Assembly (NCBI RefSeq): GCF_020150815.1
Contig: NZ_CP083723.1
Location: 310,001 to 374,000 of the forward strand
Length of the DNA: 64,000 nt
Direction: 5' to 3'
DNA from: Haloprofundus salilacus
GTDB taxonomy: Archaea > Halobacteriota > Halobacteria > Halobacteriales > Haloferacaceae
Shown here: piece after piece, positions 24,084 to 33,312 of the stretch
How the letters are laid out: each line of letters begins with the position of its first letter
How positions within the stretch are numbered: position 1 is the stretch's first letter
Notes under the pieces: generated by a model
What the model was told of the DNA's origin: nothing
The model's input: the letters and a program-made list of their open reading frames with translations, nothing else
Databases searched by the model: none
Made by a program: the position numbers and the translations under genes

Positions 24084-24923
24084 CTACTCCGCGCGCGACT
24101 CCTCTTCGTTCTCCAGATCTTCGAGTTCGGCTTCGGCGTCGCCGCTCGCCTCCTCGGAGTCCAACTCCTCCAGTTGGGCGTCTATCTCCTCGTCGCTGGC
24201 AGTGTCGTCCGCTTCGGTGCTCGACGACTTGCCCATCTCGGCCTTCAGCGTCTCCAGTTCGCTGTCGACTTCGCCGCCGCTTCGCATCGAGTCGAGTTCC
24301 CGGTCGATGGAGTCCTTGTCCGATAGCGCGTCGTCGAACGCGCCCGTGTCCTGCAGTTCGTCCATCGCCGCCGAGCGCGCCTCCATGTCGTCGGTCCGCT
24401 CCTCAGCGCGTTCGATGGCGCGGCCCACGTCCTCCATCTCGTCGCCGACGCCGGTCATCGCCTCCGAGACGCGGGTGGACGCCTCCGCCGCCTCGTAGCG
24501 TGCCTTCATCGTCTCCTTCTTCGTGCGGAATTCCTCGATGCGGTTCTCCAGCTGGTTCTTCTTGTCGACGAGGTCGTCCTGCGTGTTCTGCAGTTGCGCG
24601 ATCTGACCCTCCAACTCCTCGATCTGGGTCATCTTCGACTGTTTCTTCTCTAAGGCTTTCCGGGCGAGGTCCTCGCGGTCCTGTCGGACGGCCTCGCGGG
24701 CCTGTTCGTTGTGCTTCTCGACGTTCTCTTCGAGACGGCGTTTCTGTATCTCCAGTCGCTTCTTCTGGGTCGTCAGGTCGGCGATCCCCTGCTTGACGTC
24801 CTGGAGTTCGTCGCGCATCTGCTCGTAGGAGTAGTCGAGCGTCTCGTTCGGGTTTTCCGCGCGGTTGAGGAGGGCGTTGATTTTCGACCGCACGACGTAC
24901 GACATCCGCGAGAGTATTCCCAT
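24084..24923 (-). CDS. pspA: PspA/IM30 family protein
   Basis: This 279-residue coiled-coil protein starts MGILSRMSYVVRSKINALLNRAENPNETLDYSYEQMRDELQ, the standard amphipathic helix and first repeat of PspA/IM30/Vipp1. A long helix-rich core follows (about 25-215, rich in Gln, Glu, Lys and Arg). A very acidic C-terminal tail ends DAEAELEDLENEEESRAE. Family members are ESCRT-III-like membrane-remodelling proteins that stabilise stressed membranes. It is transcribed divergently from the hydrolase gene at 24976, and the two appear to share a TATA-like element between them. Confidence 0.92.
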   Translation of the reverse strand: MGILSRMSYVVRSKINALLNRAENPNETLDYSYEQMRDELQDVKQGIADLTTQKKRLEIQKRRLEENVEKHNEQAREAVRQDREDLARKALEKKQSKMTQIEELEGQIAQLQNTQDDLVDKKNQLENRIEEFRTKKETMKARYEAAEASTRVSEAMTGVGDEMEDVGRAIERAEERTDDMEARSAAMDELQDTGAFDDALSDKDSIDRELDSMRSGGEVDSELETLKAEMGKSSSTEADDTASDEEIDAQLEELDSEEASGDAEAELEDLENEEESRAE

Positions 24924-24942
24924 ATCTCCACCTTGTGTACGC

Positions 24943-24952
24943 TGGCCTTAAA
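24943..24952. promoter_or_regulatory. Two-way TATA-like element between pspA and the hydrolase gene
   Basis: CCTTAAAACC reads as TTTTAAGG on the minus strand. It is centred about 25 nt upstream of the pspA start (24923) and 28 nt upstream of GTG 24976 on the plus strand. This geometry fits leaderless mRNAs in both directions from one AT-rich core. Confidence 0.5.
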
Positions 24953-24975
24953 ACCTCATGCGAACAAGGTTTCCC

Positions 24976-25608
24976 GTGACAGATTCGGAGACAGTGCTGA
25001 TTCCGGGCGGGAGAGACGTTCGCGGAACGCTCGACGAGAGCAGCGATAACGACGAAAACGACGAACCGTTCGACCACGTGGTCGTCGCCTGCCCGCCGCA
25101 CCCCCAACACCGCGGCCACCGCGGCGACGAACGACTTGTCGCCGTCGCCGACGCGCTCACCGAGGCGGGAGTCGACTGCCTCCGCTTCGACTACGGCGCG
25201 TGGGACGAGGGCCGCGGCGAGCGAACCGACGCGTTGAACGCGCTCGACTGGGCCGCCGAGCGGTACGATTCTGTAGCTTTGTTCGGCTTCAGTTTCGGCG
25301 GCGCGATCGCGCTCCTCGCCGCGGCCGCCGCCCGCGACACCGTCGACCCGGTGGCCGTGAGCGCGCTTGCTCCGGCCGCTCGGCTCCCTGCTGACCTCGA
25401 CGCGGCGGCCGCGCTCTACGAGATTCGCGCGCCGGTGCAGGTGGTGTACGCCACGCGCGACAGGACCGCAGAGTGGGAACCGGTCGTCGACGGGGCGCGC
25501 GAACTCGACTGTGAGGTCGTCGGGATGGAGGCCGACCACTTCTTCATCGGCCAGTCGGCGAAGGTGGCGGAGACTGTGGGCGAGTTTCTGGTGTCGAAGT
25601 TTGCGTGA
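24976..25608 (+). CDS. Alpha/beta hydrolase family protein
   Basis: This 210-residue alpha/beta hydrolase of the dienelactone-hydrolase or short-esterase type has the nucleophile elbow GFSFGGA (Ser near residue 100). A preceding HPQHRGHRGDERLVAVADAL segment may supply the oxyanion site. Asp in YATRDRTAEWEP and His in EADHFFIGQ complete a plausible triad. An in-frame ATG lies upstream at 24958. I favour GTG 24976 because the box A would then be 28 nt upstream; with ATG 24958 it would be only 10 nt away. Its stop abuts the stop of the convergent TFS gene with no spacing. The substrate is unknown. Confidence 0.8.
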   Translation: MTDSETVLIPGGRDVRGTLDESSDNDENDEPFDHVVVACPPHPQHRGHRGDERLVAVADALTEAGVDCLRFDYGAWDEGRGERTDALNALDWAAERYDSVALFGFSFGGAIALLAAAAARDTVDPVAVSALAPAARLPADLDAAAALYEIRAPVQVVYATRDRTAEWEPVVDGARELDCEVVGMEADHFFIGQSAKVAETVGEFLVSKFA

Positions 25609-25932
25609 CTAGTTGTACCCGCGCCACCGCTTCCCACACGACTTGCACTTGAAGAACCGCGTCGGCGGTTCGTCGGCCGACGCGGTCTGCTTGATGGTGT
25701 ACCACGCTTCGCCGTGACCGCACTTGTCGCAAGTCACGTCGTTGGCGGTCGGTTTCCCCTCAAAGTCCGCGCCCTCCTCGGTCTCGATGACCTCGCTGTC
25801 GGTCTGCGATTCAGTGGAGACGAACTCGGCGGCGCGCTCCTCGTCGCGGTCGGCGCTCGCGCCGCAACTGGTACAGACCATCGCGCCGTCCTGGTTCACC
25901 ATCATCGAACCGCAGTCGTCGCAGAACTGCAT
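25609..25932 (-). CDS. tfs: Transcription factor S (TFS), RNA polymerase cleavage factor
   Basis: This 107-residue protein has two zinc ribbons. The N-terminal one (CDDCGSMM, then CTSCG) resembles RPB9. The C-terminal one (CDKCGHGEAWY, then FKCKSCGKRW) has the TFIIS-type hairpin ASADEPPTRFFKC carrying the Asp-Glu pair that enters the polymerase secondary channel to activate RNA cleavage. An acidic linker (about 38-65) joins them. It rescues backtracked or arrested RNA polymerase. The start at 25932 (MQFCDDCG) is chosen over an upstream extension. It is the third gene of a same-strand run with two uncharacterised proteins. Confidence 0.9.
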   Translation of the reverse strand: MQFCDDCGSMMVNQDGAMVCTSCGASADRDEERAAEFVSTESQTDSEVIETEEGADFEGKPTANDVTCDKCGHGEAWYTIKQTASADEPPTRFFKCKSCGKRWRGYN

Positions 25933-25962
25933 ACCGTCGCCTACTCGCTCCGGCCCCAAAGG

Positions 25963-26562
25963 TCAGTCGGAGCCGTTTCGATCCGACCCGTCCCGTCGCC
26001 CGTCGTCGTGTCGGGCGCTCCCGTCTCCGGATGCGTCTGCGACGGCGTGCGCCGACCGCCGACTGGTTCCGGCGCTGCTCTCGTCGTCGACTATCGGGCA
26101 GTTGCGGACCCGAAAGCGCTCGAAGCCGACCGTCTCGACGATGTCGGTTCCTTCGTGAGAACAGCCGAACTCCGGCGGCGACTCGAAGTGCGGGCAGGTC
26201 TGGCAGTAGTGGCGCTTCGAGACGACGTACGTCTCGCCCTCGTCGGCTTCGACGGCGGGCGTCGTGTCGGCGTTCGGCGCATCGAGGGCGGCGTCCCCTT
26301 CCGCGACGGCGTCGGCCCACTCGTCGACGACCGAGGCGTCGAACGTGTCCGCGCCGGTGGTTCCGTCGCCACCGACTCCGTCATCGACGGCCGATTCGAG
26401 CGACTCCCACGGGTCCGCGGCGTCGGCGTCGTACGTCGGGAGTTCGTCGAACGGGTCGGGTTCGTCGTCGCTCCGCGCGTCGAGGCGGTCGACACCGCCG
26501 TCGTGGTCGTTTCGCTCGCCTTCGCCGTTTCGGCCGACGCCGTCGGGGCGGTCCTCAGACAT
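25963..26562 (-). CDS. Acidic protein with a Cys/His cluster, unknown function
   Basis: This 199-residue, very acidic and mostly low-complexity protein has one compact ordered-looking segment: YVVSKRHYCQTCPHFESPPEFGCSHEGTDIVETVGFERFRVRNCPI (about 112-158). It has a CxxC, Cys-Ser-His and a final Cys, suggesting a zinc or iron-sulfur site. The flanking regions are Asp/Gly/Ser-rich and probably disordered. It overlaps the coiled-coil/zinc-ribbon gene upstream by 8 nt and lies 30 nt before TFS, so the three genes are likely one transcription unit. No family name can be given. Confidence 0.72.
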   Translation of the reverse strand: MSEDRPDGVGRNGEGERNDHDGGVDRLDARSDDEPDPFDELPTYDADAADPWESLESAVDDGVGGDGTTGADTFDASVVDEWADAVAEGDAALDAPNADTTPAVEADEGETYVVSKRHYCQTCPHFESPPEFGCSHEGTDIVETVGFERFRVRNCPIVDDESSAGTSRRSAHAVADASGDGSARHDDGRRDGSDRNGSD

Positions 26563-27376
26563 CGGCGTCGGTCAGCGGGAGGGGAGTGTCAGTTTCCGAT
26601 TCGGCTTCGATCGTCAGCGTCGCCGACCCGAACGGCCAGCTCGCGGGTTCGACGCCGGCGAACGACGCCCCGCAGTGCGGACACGTCGGCGACGAGAGCA
26701 AGCCCAGATGCACCGCCTCGCCGCAGTCCGCGCAGACGGCCCTGCTCACGCCGTTTCGGTGCGCGGCTTCGAGAAACTCGTCGAGCGCGCGTCGGTCCGC
26801 TGCTGCGGACTCCGCTCGGGACATCCGCTCGCGAAGGTCGACCGTCGTCCGCGCGAGCGTCGTCAGTCGTTGCTCCAGCGTGTCGACCCGGTCGAACAGT
26901 TCCTCGAACGTCTCCGATTCTTCTACTAACTCCGAGTCGATGGTCTCGGAAAGCGCCTCGACCCGCCGTTCGAGCGATTCTACGTCGGCGTTCGCCCGCG
27001 CCGCAGCCTGCCGAATCTGTGGGTGCTCGTGGTCGTTCGGCGCTTTTTCGTCCGTCTCGCGCTTCACCTGAACGACCCGGCTGCGAACGTCGTCGATTTT
27101 CTCGTCGACGTTCGACTGGACGCCGTCGACCCGGTCGTCGAGCGCGTCGAGTCGCGTCGTGAGCGTGTCGAGCGCCGACTCGAACTCCGAGGGATCTACG
27201 TCCGAGAGGTCCGCGTCCGACGGCTGTTCGCCGTCGGCCGAGCGGTCGGCGAATACCTCCGCCTCCGGCGCGTCGGCGCCGTTTTCGGTCCCTTCTTTCC
27301 CGTCGCGTTGCGACTCGACCGGTGCCGTCGACTCTAACGCCGCCTCGTCGCTCGGTTCCGCCCGGTCGTCAGCCAT
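26555..27376 (-). CDS. Coiled-coil protein with C-terminal zinc ribbon, unknown function
   Basis: This 273-residue protein has a disordered acidic N-terminus (about 1-50) and a long coiled coil (about 55-205, heptad-rich: LTTRLDALDDRVDGVQSNVDEKIDDV, NADVESLERRVEALSETI). A treble-clef-like zinc ribbon follows (AVCADCGEAVHLGLLSSPTCPHCG, about 218-241). Such architecture suits a structural or adaptor protein. It is first in a run that ends with TFS. The 8-nt overlap with the next gene indicates translational coupling. Function unknown. Confidence 0.75.
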   Translation of the reverse strand: MADDRAEPSDEAALESTAPVESQRDGKEGTENGADAPEAEVFADRSADGEQPSDADLSDVDPSEFESALDTLTTRLDALDDRVDGVQSNVDEKIDDVRSRVVQVKRETDEKAPNDHEHPQIRQAAARANADVESLERRVEALSETIDSELVEESETFEELFDRVDTLEQRLTTLARTTVDLRERMSRAESAAADRRALDEFLEAAHRNGVSRAVCADCGEAVHLGLLSSPTCPHCGASFAGVEPASWPFGSATLTIEAESETDTPLPLTDADV

Positions 27377-27415
27377 CTGAAATAGCTCTGTGCGTCTCGT
27401 GTCTTAAAGCTTCGC

Positions 27416-28252
27416 TCACCGTATCTTTCGAACGTCGCTCACGTCGAGTCCCGACTCCGCGATTTCGACCTCGAAACGGACGATGTTCTCGCCCTCGATG
27501 CGCGAGAGGACGCCGCGGAACTCCTCGACGACCATCGTCCGAGCGCGTTTCGACCCACCGGACTCCCACCGGAAGCGGAGCGTCCCACCTGCGGCGTCGG
27601 TCAACAGCCCTAACTCCTGCGGACCGAGCGTCTCCTCGTTCACGAGCAGGATTATTAGTCCGCCCCACTGGTGGGCGGCCTTTCGGAGACCTTTCATCAC
27701 CATCGCGATGTCCGACCAGGACATATTTTCGGAGATCGCGCCGACGAGGTCGGTGATGGAGTCGACGAGGACCAGGTTCCCGGGCGCGTGTTCGCCGAGA
27801 TACTCGCCGAGCGCGCTCAGCACGTCTTCGCGACTGTGTTGCTTCCCCAAGTCGCGGATGGTGGACGTCTCGCCCACGTACCACTCGCGGGGAATCGGAC
27901 TCAACTGGAAGTACTCGGCGGAAAAGTCGCGAAATCGAATCTTCGAGAGCGCGGCGTCGACGATGTCGTCGGCCATCGTATACGCCATCTCCCGGCCGAT
28001 GTACTCCTCGTCGGTCGTAAACGAGAGGTAGTGTACCTCCTCGGGGAGGCGCGTGTTGCCGCCGAGAGCGCCGTAGTACAACTCGAACAGGTCGTCGTCG
28101 GCGTGCGCCAGCCCGTTCATCGCCGCACTCGTCTGCAGAAACTCCCGCGCGCCTGCCCCGGACTCGCCCGACAGGAGGACGACGTTGCCCGGCGGCGCGC
28201 CCCCGCCGATGACGGAGTCGAAGCGCGAGACGCCGAAGGGGATGTTCTCCAT
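27416..28252 (-). CDS. RecA/RAD55-superfamily protein with a degenerate Walker A (HTR-like)
   Basis: This 278-residue protein has the RecA/KaiC fold: VVLLSGESGAGAREFLQTSA at about 24-43, and a Walker B-like GNLVLVDSITDLVG near 170. In the P-loop the usual Lys-Ser/Thr is Ala-Arg (GAGAR), so ATP hydrolysis may be weak or absent. The C-terminal strand set (GTLRFRWESGGSKRARTMVVEEF) is the KaiC-like end. Related haloarchaeal proteins have been called HTR-like because of linkage to transducers. Here it lies between the coiled-coil gene and a GHMP gene, with no transducer nearby. The start at 28252 (MENIPFGVSRFDSVIGGGAPPG) is typical. Confidence 0.83.
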   Translation of the reverse strand: MENIPFGVSRFDSVIGGGAPPGNVVLLSGESGAGAREFLQTSAAMNGLAHADDDLFELYYGALGGNTRLPEEVHYLSFTTDEEYIGREMAYTMADDIVDAALSKIRFRDFSAEYFQLSPIPREWYVGETSTIRDLGKQHSREDVLSALGEYLGEHAPGNLVLVDSITDLVGAISENMSWSDIAMVMKGLRKAAHQWGGLIILLVNEETLGPQELGLLTDAAGGTLRFRWESGGSKRARTMVVEEFRGVLSRIEGENIVRFEVEIAESGLDVSDVRKIR

Positions 28253-28317
28253 GCCCGCCCGTCGGCGGCCGCCGGGATAGTCGTTACGCCGAACAGTCCA
28301 TGATCTCGACACGTTCG

Positions 28318-29304
28318 TCACTCGATTCGTGCGCCGACGTTCCGCGGCACGGAGACGAACACGTCGCCGTCGAGTCCGGCCGCCGCCAGCGCCGTCTCGC
28401 CGGCTTCCTGCGCGGCGTCGGCGCGCGCGGCGTCGGTGACGCCGTACACCGCCGGCCCCCACGAGGACTGCCCGGCGCCGTACACCGACGGGGCGTCGGA
28501 GAGCGACGCGACGAGCTCGCCGACCGGCGGGCGGTAGACGCCGCCCTGTTCGTCGGCGTACCACGCGCCGTTGAGGCGGCCGATTTCGGCGACTGCCTCG
28601 CCGAACCGCTCGGGGGCGTCGGCCGCGACGGCGGGCAGCACTTCTCTGACGACGGTTCCCGCAACCCTGTCGGCGATAGTCGGGTCGGCGCGTTCGACGG
28701 CAGCGCGCATGCTCGCGTCCTCGTCGGCGTCGCTCTTCCCGGGCGCGGCGTCTGGGAGCACGACCAAGAACCGCCAGTCGTCGGGGAGGCGATGCGCGGC
28801 GGCCACCGCCGGAACGTCCCACTCGCCGTCCGCGGGTCTGTCGGCGGTGAAGCGCGCCGTCGGGTGGCCGGCGTCGAGGACGAATCCCCCCGACTCGAAC
28901 GCCGCGACGCCGACGCCGGAGCGACCGCCGCGGCCCAACGCCGGCGCGTTCGCCCGAACGTCGGGTGCGCGGTCGTACGCTAACGCGACGCCCGTAAAGA
29001 CGGAGAGTGCCAGTTGCGTCCCGCTGCCGAGACCCATGTGCCGCGGCAACGACGACTCGACGCGAACCCTCGCACCGGGAACGTCGAGCAACTCGGTCGC
29101 GCGGGCGGCGTACTCGCGAACGGTCTCGGCCCGCGCGTCGACGCCCGCGGCGAGGTCGACCGTCACCGCGTCGTCGGGAACGATGTCGACGACGAGTTCG
29201 GGCGCGTTGAGTGCGACGCCGAGCGCGCCGTACAACCGCTCGTGGGCGAGACTCAGGTTACAGAAGCCGAAGTGGAGTCGCCCGAAGGCGGTGACGCGCG
29301 TCAT
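28318..29304 (-). CDS. Beta-ribofuranosylaminobenzene 5'-phosphate synthase-like GHMP protein
   Basis: This 328-residue protein has the GHMP-kinase fold with VTAFGRLHFGFCNLS at the N-terminus and ESSLPRHMGLGSGTQLALSVF (about 84-104), the form of the ATP loop seen in beta-RFAP synthase. In methanogens that enzyme condenses PRPP with 4-aminobenzoate (or hydroxybenzoate) in tetrahydromethanopterin synthesis. Haloarchaea are generally thought to use folates, so the product here is uncertain. Conserved FVLDAGHP and GAGQSSWGPAVYG segments are intact, so it looks functional. It is monocistronic or linked to the RecA-like gene 65 nt downstream. Confidence 0.8.
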   Translation of the reverse strand: MTRVTAFGRLHFGFCNLSLAHERLYGALGVALNAPELVVDIVPDDAVTVDLAAGVDARAETVREYAARATELLDVPGARVRVESSLPRHMGLGSGTQLALSVFTGVALAYDRAPDVRANAPALGRGGRSGVGVAAFESGGFVLDAGHPTARFTADRPADGEWDVPAVAAAHRLPDDWRFLVVLPDAAPGKSDADEDASMRAAVERADPTIADRVAGTVVREVLPAVAADAPERFGEAVAEIGRLNGAWYADEQGGVYRPPVGELVASLSDAPSVYGAGQSSWGPAVYGVTDAARADAAQEAGETALAAAGLDGDVFVSVPRNVGARIE

Positions 29305-29372
29305 GGCACGCCGTTGGGAACGTCGTGGTATCGGGATTTCGACGGTGGCAACGCTGGACGGTGTTTTTTTGA

Positions 29373-29690
29373 CTACGACGGCAGCGGACAGAGACTCGCG
29401 GTGAAGACGGCCACCTCGTCGGTGTCGTTGCGCGCGCCGTGGACGACACCACGCTCGTGGAGGACAACGCCCGGCGCGTCGACCGCTTCCTCGTCGTCGC
29501 CCTGAATCACGGTTACGGTCCCGCGGAGGACGTGAAAGACGTTCGTGCTGTCGGCGTGCTCGTGCGCCGAGAGTTCCGCGTCGGGGCCGAGCGCGAACGT
29601 CTTCACCAGCACGTCGTCGGTGACGACCAGTTCTGCCGTCTCGACTGCTCCCTCCTCTGGGTCGAGGTCTTCGAGTCGGTCGAGTGTCAT
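29373..29690 (-). CDS. Small cupin-domain protein
   Basis: This 105-residue single cupin has motif 1 as HEHADSTNVFHVLRG (His ligands near residues 43, 45 and 53). Motif 2 is PGVVLHERGVVHGARN with His near 76 and 82. The metal ligands are mostly present, so it probably binds a divalent metal and may be an isomerase, dioxygenase or sensor. The substrate cannot be guessed. It is on the same strand as the GHMP gene 68 nt downstream. Confidence 0.8.
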   Translation of the reverse strand: MTLDRLEDLDPEEGAVETAELVVTDDVLVKTFALGPDAELSAHEHADSTNVFHVLRGTVTVIQGDDEEAVDAPGVVLHERGVVHGARNDTDEVAVFTASLCPLPS

Positions 29691-29817
29691 GCGCGTGACG
29701 ACGGCGGCGCGGTGAATAAGCGTGGTGTCGCGCCGCGGCGCGCGAGCGCATCATCGAGCGTGAACGTCGTTCCGACCCGTCCCGTCGTTTACCTCGCTCG
29801 CCTCCGTACGTTCCACG

Positions 29818-30177
29818 ATGGACACAGACCGTATTCCCGACGGCTGGTACGAGGAGTCCGACTCCGAGTTCGTCGACCAGAAGTACGACCCTCGGCCGGT
29901 CACCGTCTTCCGGCACGTCGACCACGGCGCGACGCTCGTAGCGATGCCGTCGGAGCCGAACACCGAACACACCGAGACCGACACCTACCGCCTCGCGGTC
30001 GCTCGCGAGGAGACGTCGAACTTCGGCGACGTGGAGCCGTTCGCCGAAGTACACGGCGACGACGCAGCGCTCGACGCCGCCGAGACGTTCGCGAAGGCGT
30101 ACAACGCCGAGGGTGGCGGCGACGCGGGTATCGAAGCGGGAAAGCGGGCGGTGTCGGACGAGCAAGAAGCGGGGTAG
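29818..30177 (+). CDS. Haloarchaeal protein of unknown function
   Basis: This 119-residue acidic soluble protein begins MDTDRIPDGWYEESDSEFVDQKYDPRPVTVFRHVDHG, then has beta-strand pairs (ATLVAMPSEP, TYRLAVAREE) and a helical C-terminus (DAALDAAETFAKAYNAE). There are no Cys residues, membrane segments or known motifs. It is isolated: divergent from the cupin gene and convergent with the small Rossmann-like gene 14 nt away. Confidence 0.72.
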   Translation: MDTDRIPDGWYEESDSEFVDQKYDPRPVTVFRHVDHGATLVAMPSEPNTEHTETDTYRLAVAREETSNFGDVEPFAEVHGDDAALDAAETFAKAYNAEGGGDAGIEAGKRAVSDEQEAG

Positions 30178-30191
30178 CGAGCGGACGCGAG

Positions 30192-30509
30192 TTAGACGAG
30201 TTCCTCGGCGACGACCGACGCCGAGAGCAGTTTCGGGTCGACCGCGAGGTCTGCCTGTCCCTTTGCGAACTCCGGCAACGACTGGTTCGCGTAGACGACG
30301 ACGCGAACGTCGGGATTCAGTTCCTTCGCCAGCGGAATCGCCGTCGCCTCCGCTACGTCGGTGAGGACGACGAGCTCGGCTTCGACGATACCGGCGTCTT
30401 CGAGCGCCGGGCGGGTGACGACGCCCTCGATGCGCGCGAGTTCGACGCCCTCGTCGGCGAGCGCGTCGGCCAGTCCGTCTTCGTCGGGACCGCAGAGTAT
30501 CGCCTTCAT
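30192..30509 (-). CDS. Small Rossmann-like (TrkA-N-like) protein, unknown function
   Basis: This 105-residue alpha/beta protein has the strand pattern of a minimal Rossmann fold: MKAILCGPDEDGLADALADEG, ARIEGVVTRPALEDA, AELVVLTDVAEATAIPLAKELNPDVRVVVYANQSLPEFAKGQADLAVDP. The glycine-rich turn (CGPDEDG) is not a clear dinucleotide motif. It follows the GMP-synthase gene by only 1 nt on the same strand, so it belongs to the pyrG-guaA(B) transcription unit. A role in nucleotide sensing is only a suggestion from position. Confidence 0.75.
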   Translation of the reverse strand: MKAILCGPDEDGLADALADEGVELARIEGVVTRPALEDAGIVEAELVVLTDVAEATAIPLAKELNPDVRVVVYANQSLPEFAKGQADLAVDPKLLSASVVAEELV

Positions 30510-30510
30510 C

Positions 30511-31427
30511 TCACTCGTACTCGATGGTCGCGGGCGGCTTGTGCGTCACGTCGTAGACGACGCGTGCGACGTTGTCGTTCGTCCCGGTGATTCGGCTCTG
30601 GATGCGCTGGAGCGTCTCCCAACTGAGTTCCTGAGCGCGGGCGGTCATCCCGTCTCGACTCTCGACGGAGCGGACGGCGACGATCCAGCCGTGGACCCGG
30701 TTGTCGCCCTTCACGCCGGTGCCTTTGCCGACGACGGCGGCGAACGCTTGCCACGGGTCGTACTCCTCTAACTCCTCTTCGACGACGTGGCAGGCTTCGC
30801 GCGCCACTTCGACTTTCTCCTGGGTCACCTCGCCGATGACGCGGACCGCGAGGCCCGGTCCGGGGAACGGCATCCGCTCGGCGACGACCTCCTCCAAATC
30901 GAGCGCGCGGGCGACCTCGCGGACTTCGTCCTTGTAGAGGTCGCGGACGGGTTCAACGATGCCCTCGAAGTCGACCACGTCGGGCAGACCGCCGACGTTG
31001 TGGTGCGACTTGATGCCGCCTTCGCTCTCGATGCGGTCGGGGTAGATTGTCCCCTGCACGAGGTAGTCGGCGTCGGTCTCCTTCGCCTCGCGCTCGAACT
31101 CGCGGATGAACTGCTCGCCGATGACCTCCCGTTTGACCTCGGGGTCGACGACGCCCGAAAGCGCGTCGAAGAACCGTTCGTGGGCGTCGACGACGCGGAG
31201 GCTCTCCATGAAGCTGAATATTTCGCGGATGCCCTCGGTTTCGCCTTTCCGCATCAGGCCGGTGTCGACGTAGACGGGCGTCAGCTGCTCGCCGATGGCG
31301 CGGTAGGCGAGCGCGGCAGCGACCGAGGAGTCGACGCCGCCGGAGAGCGCGATGACCGCGTTGGCGTCGCCCACTTCGTCTCGGATTTCGGCGACGGCTT
31401 CCTCGATGAACGACTCGGCGTCGACCA

Positions 31428-31428
<1 letters not shown>
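30511..31428 (-). CDS. guaAb: GMP synthase (glutamine-hydrolysing) subunit B, ATP-pyrophosphatase domain
   Basis: This 305-residue subunit holds the ATP-PPase and dimerisation domains of GMP synthase; archaea encode the glutaminase as a separate protein. The PP-loop [14 protein letters not shown] lies at about 27-40, and [22 protein letters not shown] and [15 protein letters not shown] form the XMP site. The C-terminal dimerisation end is [15 protein letters not shown]. It converts XMP to GMP using ammonia from the partner. The ATG shares one base with the stop of pyrG upstream (TGATG), showing coupled translation of two purine and pyrimidine amidotransferase enzymes. Confidence 0.95.
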
Positions 31429-33110
<1,682 letters not shown>

Positions 33111-33312
33111 TCACGTGCAAACGTTTGCGAGAGGCCCACAAATCCACGCTTTCTGAGGGGTAAGCCGAGTACCGATTCTGCGCCCCGTCTCTGCTGTTTC
33201 TGTGCCACTTTCGCCGTCGAAACCGCTCGCTGGTTTCAAAGTACGACACCATCAATCATTCCTGACGCCGGCCGGCAGAAACGTCTATCCGCCTGCCCGT
33301 CTATGGACGAAC

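Noticed and set aside
29364-29370. Run of seven T on the plus strand taken as a terminator
   Set aside because: The genes on both sides are on the minus strand, where the run reads as A, so it cannot end their transcripts.
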